10,231 nucleotides of DNA, taken from Candidatus Zixiibacteriota bacterium. Lineage in GTDB: Bacteria; Zixibacteria; MSB-5A5; GN15; FEB-12. Each line of letters starts with the position of its first letter. The stretch's first letter is position 1. This document shows positions 7,262 through 10,231 of the stretch, piece by piece. The stretch is from assembly GCA_023132995.1 (NCBI GenBank), contig JAGLXI010000024.1, positions 1 to 10,231 on the forward strand. Reading direction: 5' to 3'. The notes under the pieces are model-generated. The model ran no database searches, was not told the DNA's origin, and saw only the letters and a program-made list of their open reading frames with translations. Both the position numbers and the translations under genes were made by a program.

Positions 7262-8273
7262 TGACTGTCCTACCCAGAACGGAACCGATGGCGCGAACCT
7301 CACCGACCAGATCGTCAAACATGTCGGGCGTGATGGACTGCGGGCCGTCGGAGAGGGCGTTGGCCGGATCGTGGTGGACCTCTATCAGCAGCCCGTCGGC
7401 GCCGGCCGCAATGGCCGCCCGGGAGAGAGGAAGTATCTTGTGCCGTTTGCCGGTTCCGTGGCTGGGATCGACGATTATCGGCAGGTGGCTGGTGCGTTTC
7501 ACAAACGGGATCGCCGACAGATCCAGCGTATTGCGGGTGTGGTCGGCGAAAGTGCGAACTCCCCGTTCACATAGTATTATATTGCGGTTTCCTTCGTTCA
7601 TAATGTACTCTGCCGCCATGAGGAACTCCTCGAGAGTGGCCGACATACCGCGCTTCAAAAGAACCGGCTTCGGCTGCCGACCGGCCTTTTTCAGAAGCGA
7701 GAAGTTCTGCATGTTGCGCGCGCCGATCTGAATCAGGTCGGCGTACTCGGACACGACGTCAAGGATCTCTGTATCGATGGCCTCGGTTACGATGCGCAGA
7801 CCGTACTTCTCCCGAACCTCGGCCAGTATCTTGAGGCCCTCTTCTCCGAGACCCTGGAAGCTATACGGCGAGGTGCGCGGTTTGTAGGCGCCGCCGCGAA
7901 ACAACTTCGCCCCCGCTCGCGCAACATGCTCGGCAATAATCAAGCACTGCTCTCGGCTCTCGACAGCGCACGGACCGGCCATCGCAACCAGTTCCCGACC
8001 ACCGACCAGAACCCCGCTGACATCAACCACCGTGTTGTCAGGATAGAACTCACGACTGACCAGCTTGAACGGCTTGGTCACATGAATGATATCCTTGACA
8101 CCCTCCTGGGCGAGTATCCTGTCGGCGTCGACCTGCTCCTTGTTTCCGGTAACACCAATCGCAGTCCGGATGGAACCGGGAATGGGGTGAGCCTTGAGGC
8201 CCGCGGCCTCGATCTCGTCACAAACGCGCTTCACCATTTCCTTGGTGGCCCTGCTTTCCATGACAATCAGCAT
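7245..8273 (-). CDS. aroF: 3-deoxy-7-phosphoheptulonate (DAHP) synthase, class Iβ
   Basis: This is the entry enzyme of the pathway, condensing PEP with erythrose-4-phosphate. The protein has 342 residues. Residues 1-70 form the ferredoxin-like (ACT-like) regulatory domain (MLIVMESRATKE to IIHVTKP) found in Thermotoga-type enzymes, where it mediates feedback inhibition by Phe or Tyr. Residues 85-335 form the catalytic barrel, with metal ligands Cys102 (AGPC), His272 (DPSHG), Glu298 (IEVH) and Asp309 (SDG). The PEP/E4P-binding stretch is KPRTSPYSFQGLG at 131-143. The N-terminal domain and the lack of a chorismate mutase fusion separate it from AroG/F/H and AroQ-fused types. AGGAG lies 6 nt before the ATG at 8273. 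It is the first aro gene of the operon, so control here would set flux for all downstream genes. Confidence 0.96.
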   Translation of the reverse strand: MLIVMESRATKEMVKRVCDEIEAAGLKAHPIPGSIRTAIGVTGNKEQVDADRILAQEGVKDIIHVTKPFKLVSREFYPDNTVVDVSGVLVGGRELVAMAGPCAVESREQCLIIAEHVARAGAKLFRGGAYKPRTSPYSFQGLGEEGLKILAEVREKYGLRIVTEAIDTEILDVVSEYADLIQIGARNMQNFSLLKKAGRQPKPVLLKRGMSATLEEFLMAAEYIMNEGNRNIILCERGVRTFADHTRNTLDLSAIPFVKRTSHLPIIVDPSHGTGKRHKILPLSRAAIAAGADGLLIEVHHDPANALSDGPQSITPDMFDDLVGEVRAIGSVLGRTVNEENT

Positions 8274-8353
8274 CCATCTCTCCTGAATTGAAACATTGTG
8301 TCTGCATACCAGCTCGTCCGAGACGTTTCCGTTTTCCTGTCAAGGGCGGGCAT
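8267..8353 (-). CDS. Possible 28-residue leader peptide upstream of aroF
   Basis: A 28-codon frame fills most of the argS-aroF gap. It starts at the ATG at 8353, preceded by GGTGAT, which can pair with the 3' end of 16S rRNA at normal spacing. It ends with a TGA at 8269-8267, four nucleotides into aroF. The peptide has Trp15-Tyr16 and then Phe21 and Phe23, so all three aromatic amino acids occur within nine residues, just before the aroF ribosome-binding site. That is what a leader peptide sensing aromatic amino-acid supply might look like, with the ribosome then reinitiating at aroF. No attenuator hairpin or T-run is visible, so a classical trp-type mechanism is not shown. A frame this short and this composition can arise by chance. 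Confidence 0.25.
   Translation of the reverse strand: MPALDRKTETSRTSWYADTMFQFRRDGC
8280..8284 (-). promoter_or_regulatory. Ribosome-binding site of aroF
   Basis: AGGAG on the minus strand, 6 nt before the ATG at 8273, is a good Shine-Dalgarno sequence. It sits inside the short upstream frame at 8267-8353, so ribosomes translating that frame would pass over it. Confidence 0.75.
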
Positions 8354-8367
8354 TATCACCGTAGTCA

Positions 8368-10179
8368 TCACATTTCCTCGGGCGCCTCAAGTCCCAATAG
8401 CAGTAAGCCCTCCCTTATGACCGTCCGGACCGCTTTCACCAAGGCCATCCGCGCGGCGGAACGCTCTGTGTCGTCCGAGATGATTCTGTCGATTCTCCCC
8501 GCGTCATCCTTGCGCTGATACACCTTGTTGAAAGCGCCCCCCAGGCGCAGCAGATAGACGGCGACGGCTTGCGGATCGTACGCCCGCGCCGCATCGGCCA
8601 CCGCGTCCGGGAAATCGGCTAAAAGCTCCACGACGCGTCGCTCCTCGGCGTGGTCCAGAAGGGCCGGGTTGATTTCGGGGCTGATGCTCCCGCTATAGTT
8701 GCGCTCAAGCGAACAGAGCCGGGCGTGTGTGTACTGAAGGTACGGCCCGGTTTCTCCTTCGAAATTGAGCACGTCTTCCCAGATGAAATTGACGTCCTTA
8801 TGTCTCTTGACCGACAACTGCCCGAAAATCACCGCTCCTACACCGATCATCCGGGCCGTCTCGTCTATCGCCTTCAACTCCGGGTTCTTCTCGATGATTT
8901 TTTCTCGCGCGAGGGTGACCGCCCGTTCGATGACATCTTCGAGAAAGATGATGTTCCCACGCCGGGTGGACATCGTTTTGTCGCCGAACTTCACCCAGCC
9001 GAACTCAACATGCTTCACGCGACCGGTCATGCGGTCCGCCTCGGCAAGCCCTTCGGCCTCCTCCATCATCGCGACCACCCGCTGTACCTGTTTGAAATGA
9101 TCCGCCTGGGCGGAACCAACAACGTACAGGGATTCGTGGAAGCGGTACTTATCCCAGCGATAGATCAGGCTCGACAACTCCCGCGTGGCATAGAGCGTAC
9201 CCCCGTCCGCCTTTTTGAGCAAACAGGGCGGAAGCCGGGGGTCATCGAGAATCACAACCAACGCCCCGTTTGAGATCTCGGTAAGACCATCCTTCTGCAG
9301 TCGCTCAATTACCGGTTCCATCTTGTCGTTGAGAAATGCTTCACCCGTAATCCAGTCGAACTCAACCCCGAGCATCTTGTGGATCCGCTCGAACTCGGTC
9401 ATCGAAATGGCCTTGAACTTCTCCCATAACCCAGTGATTTCAGGATCGCCCTCTTCCAGCTTCCGGAAAGCCTGACGGGCTTCCTCATTGAGGGAGTCAT
9501 CCTCCTCGGCGGCGTCGTGGAAACGCACGTAGAGATCAAGCAGCGGTTTCACCGCGTTACCGTCAAGAGGGGTACCTTCGCCCCATCTGCGGTAGGCGAC
9601 AATCATCTTGCCGAACTGTGTTCCCCAGTCGCCCAGGTAATTGATGCCGACCACGTTGTATCCGAGCTTGCGGTAGATCCGGCGCAGCGAGTTGCCGATG
9701 ACCGTCGAGCGCAGATGTCCGATCCCCATCGGCTTGGCGATATTGGCCGAGCAGTATTCCACCAGATAATTCCGGCTTTGGCCTTCATCCGAATCTCCGT
9801 AGCGCGACCCGCGTGTGAGCACTTCGCCCAGCGTCTGAGGGGTCAGAACCGAATGGTCTGCCTGCGCATTCAGAAATCCCGCTACGGCCGAAGATCGTGC
9901 CAGTGTCAAGTCGACAGCAGTGTCAACCAGCGCATTAGTCTCGGCGGCCACTTTCGCAGCGATCTCGGGTGGTTTATCCTTGAGCAGACGTACAAAGCGA
10001 AAGACAGGCAGTGAGAACCACCCCAACTTTGGGTCTTTGGGAGTTTCGAGATTATCGAAAACGAAGTCCGGGGCGAAAACCTGTTCGTCCCCGATGGTTT
10101 TGTACACCTCCGGGTAGACTCGCTTGAACGCCTCTGCCGTGGATGCCGCGAACTGCTGCTTGAACTTGTCTTTGCTCAT
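8368..10179 (-). CDS. argS: Arginyl-tRNA synthetase
   Basis: This cytoplasmic class I synthetase attaches arginine to tRNA-Arg. The protein has 603 residues, a little longer than the usual 550-590. The N-terminal Add-1 domain (about 1-120) contains FVFDNLETPKDPKLGWFSLP. The HIGH-type signature is AKPMGIGHLRST at 148-159, with GIGH at 152-155; variation at the first position is common in ArgRS. GDWGTQFGKM is at 183-192 and the KMSKS-like motif is MSTRRG at 403-408. The C-terminal helical anticodon-binding domain (about 475-603) ends GLEAPEEM, typical of ArgRS. The ATG at 10179 lacks a strong Shine-Dalgarno sequence. It is 94 bp upstream of aroF on the same strand, with no terminator between them, so it may lead the same transcript. 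Confidence 0.97.
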   Translation of the reverse strand: MSKDKFKQQFAASTAEAFKRVYPEVYKTIGDEQVFAPDFVFDNLETPKDPKLGWFSLPVFRFVRLLKDKPPEIAAKVAAETNALVDTAVDLTLARSSAVAGFLNAQADHSVLTPQTLGEVLTRGSRYGDSDEGQSRNYLVEYCSANIAKPMGIGHLRSTVIGNSLRRIYRKLGYNVVGINYLGDWGTQFGKMIVAYRRWGEGTPLDGNAVKPLLDLYVRFHDAAEEDDSLNEEARQAFRKLEEGDPEITGLWEKFKAISMTEFERIHKMLGVEFDWITGEAFLNDKMEPVIERLQKDGLTEISNGALVVILDDPRLPPCLLKKADGGTLYATRELSSLIYRWDKYRFHESLYVVGSAQADHFKQVQRVVAMMEEAEGLAEADRMTGRVKHVEFGWVKFGDKTMSTRRGNIIFLEDVIERAVTLAREKIIEKNPELKAIDETARMIGVGAVIFGQLSVKRHKDVNFIWEDVLNFEGETGPYLQYTHARLCSLERNYSGSISPEINPALLDHAEERRVVELLADFPDAVADAARAYDPQAVAVYLLRLGGAFNKVYQRKDDAGRIDRIISDDTERSAARMALVKAVRTVIREGLLLLGLEAPEEM

Positions 10180-10191
10180 GGCTCAGGCGGC

Positions 10192-10197
10192 AGTATA
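10192..10197 (-). promoter_or_regulatory. Possible -10 box upstream of argS
   Basis: TATACT on the minus strand lies 12 nt before the argS ATG, which would give a very short leader. No good TTGACA-like -35 is seen at 16-18 bp; the upstream stretch is T- and G-rich instead. The T-run at the window edge (about 10222-10227) could also be the tail of a terminator for a gene outside the window. Weak evidence. Confidence 0.22.
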
Positions 10198-10231
10198 GCC
10201 AACGGCCATCCCAAAAACACCAAAAAAGTTC

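Noticed and set aside
7262..7318. 19-residue N-terminal extension of aroA
   Set aside because: The extension lies within aroF coding sequence and fits no EPSP synthase pattern. The start at 7261 has its own ribosome-binding site and the family N-terminus.
8338..8343. TTGACA on the minus strand between argS and aroF as a -35 box
   Set aside because: No -10-like hexamer occurs 16-18 bp downstream; the nearest TATG-like sequence is far too distant. An aroF promoter cannot be supported from this.
8650..9273. 207-codon plus-strand frame opposite argS
   Set aside because: It lies wholly antisense to a clearly real argS and its translation resembles no family. It is a by-product of GC-rich codon use.
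9715..9726. ArgRS HIGH signature reading GIGH, as a possible defect
   Set aside because: The first position of this motif varies naturally in ArgRS. The flanking AKPM and LRST and the MSTRRG motif are intact.

Overview
This window comes from a bacterium of moderately high GC content. It is probably a diderm (Gram-negative-type) organism, because one gene encodes a protein with a lipoprotein-like signal peptide. The class Iβ (Thermotoga-type) DAHP synthase, the Bacillus-like EPSP synthase motifs and the tight shikimate operon would fit a deep-branching or uncultivated lineage such as the FCB group. That placement is an inference; no marker gene here settles it.

Layout, left to right. Positions 1-60 hold the last codons of a plus-strand gene, probably an RNA-binding protein with a Gly/Arg/Ser-rich tail. 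It is followed by a stem-loop and a strong intrinsic terminator. Positions 143-327 are non-coding and contain a long imperfect inverted repeat that pairs best as RNA on the minus strand. Everything from 328 to 10179 is coded on the minus strand. In transcription order (right to left) the genes are argS, aroF, aroA, aroE, aroK, aroB, aroQ, a predicted lipoprotein related to zinc metallopeptidases, and a DUF523-DUF1722 (RudS-like) tRNA desulfidase.

The central block, 8273 to 2960, encodes six of the seven enzymes from erythrose-4-phosphate plus PEP to chorismate: DAHP synthase, 3-dehydroquinate synthase, type II dehydroquinase, shikimate dehydrogenase, shikimate kinase and EPSP synthase. Only chorismate synthase (aroC) is absent. 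Every junction from aroF to the lipoprotein gene overlaps by 4 to 17 nt, so the block looks like one translationally coupled operon. argS lies 94 bp upstream of aroF and the RudS-like gene 83 bp downstream of the lipoprotein gene. Either could share the transcript or have its own promoter.

The core is ordinary and well-conserved metabolism. The points most worth a second look are: (1) the lipoprotein carries Tyr-Glu-x-x-His where the family has His-Glu-x-x-His; (2) a 28-codon reading frame rich in aromatic codons lies just before aroF and overlaps its start; (3) the inverted repeat near the left end has mismatches that all become G·U pairs in a minus-strand transcript. I see no mobile element, CRISPR array, tRNA or rRNA.
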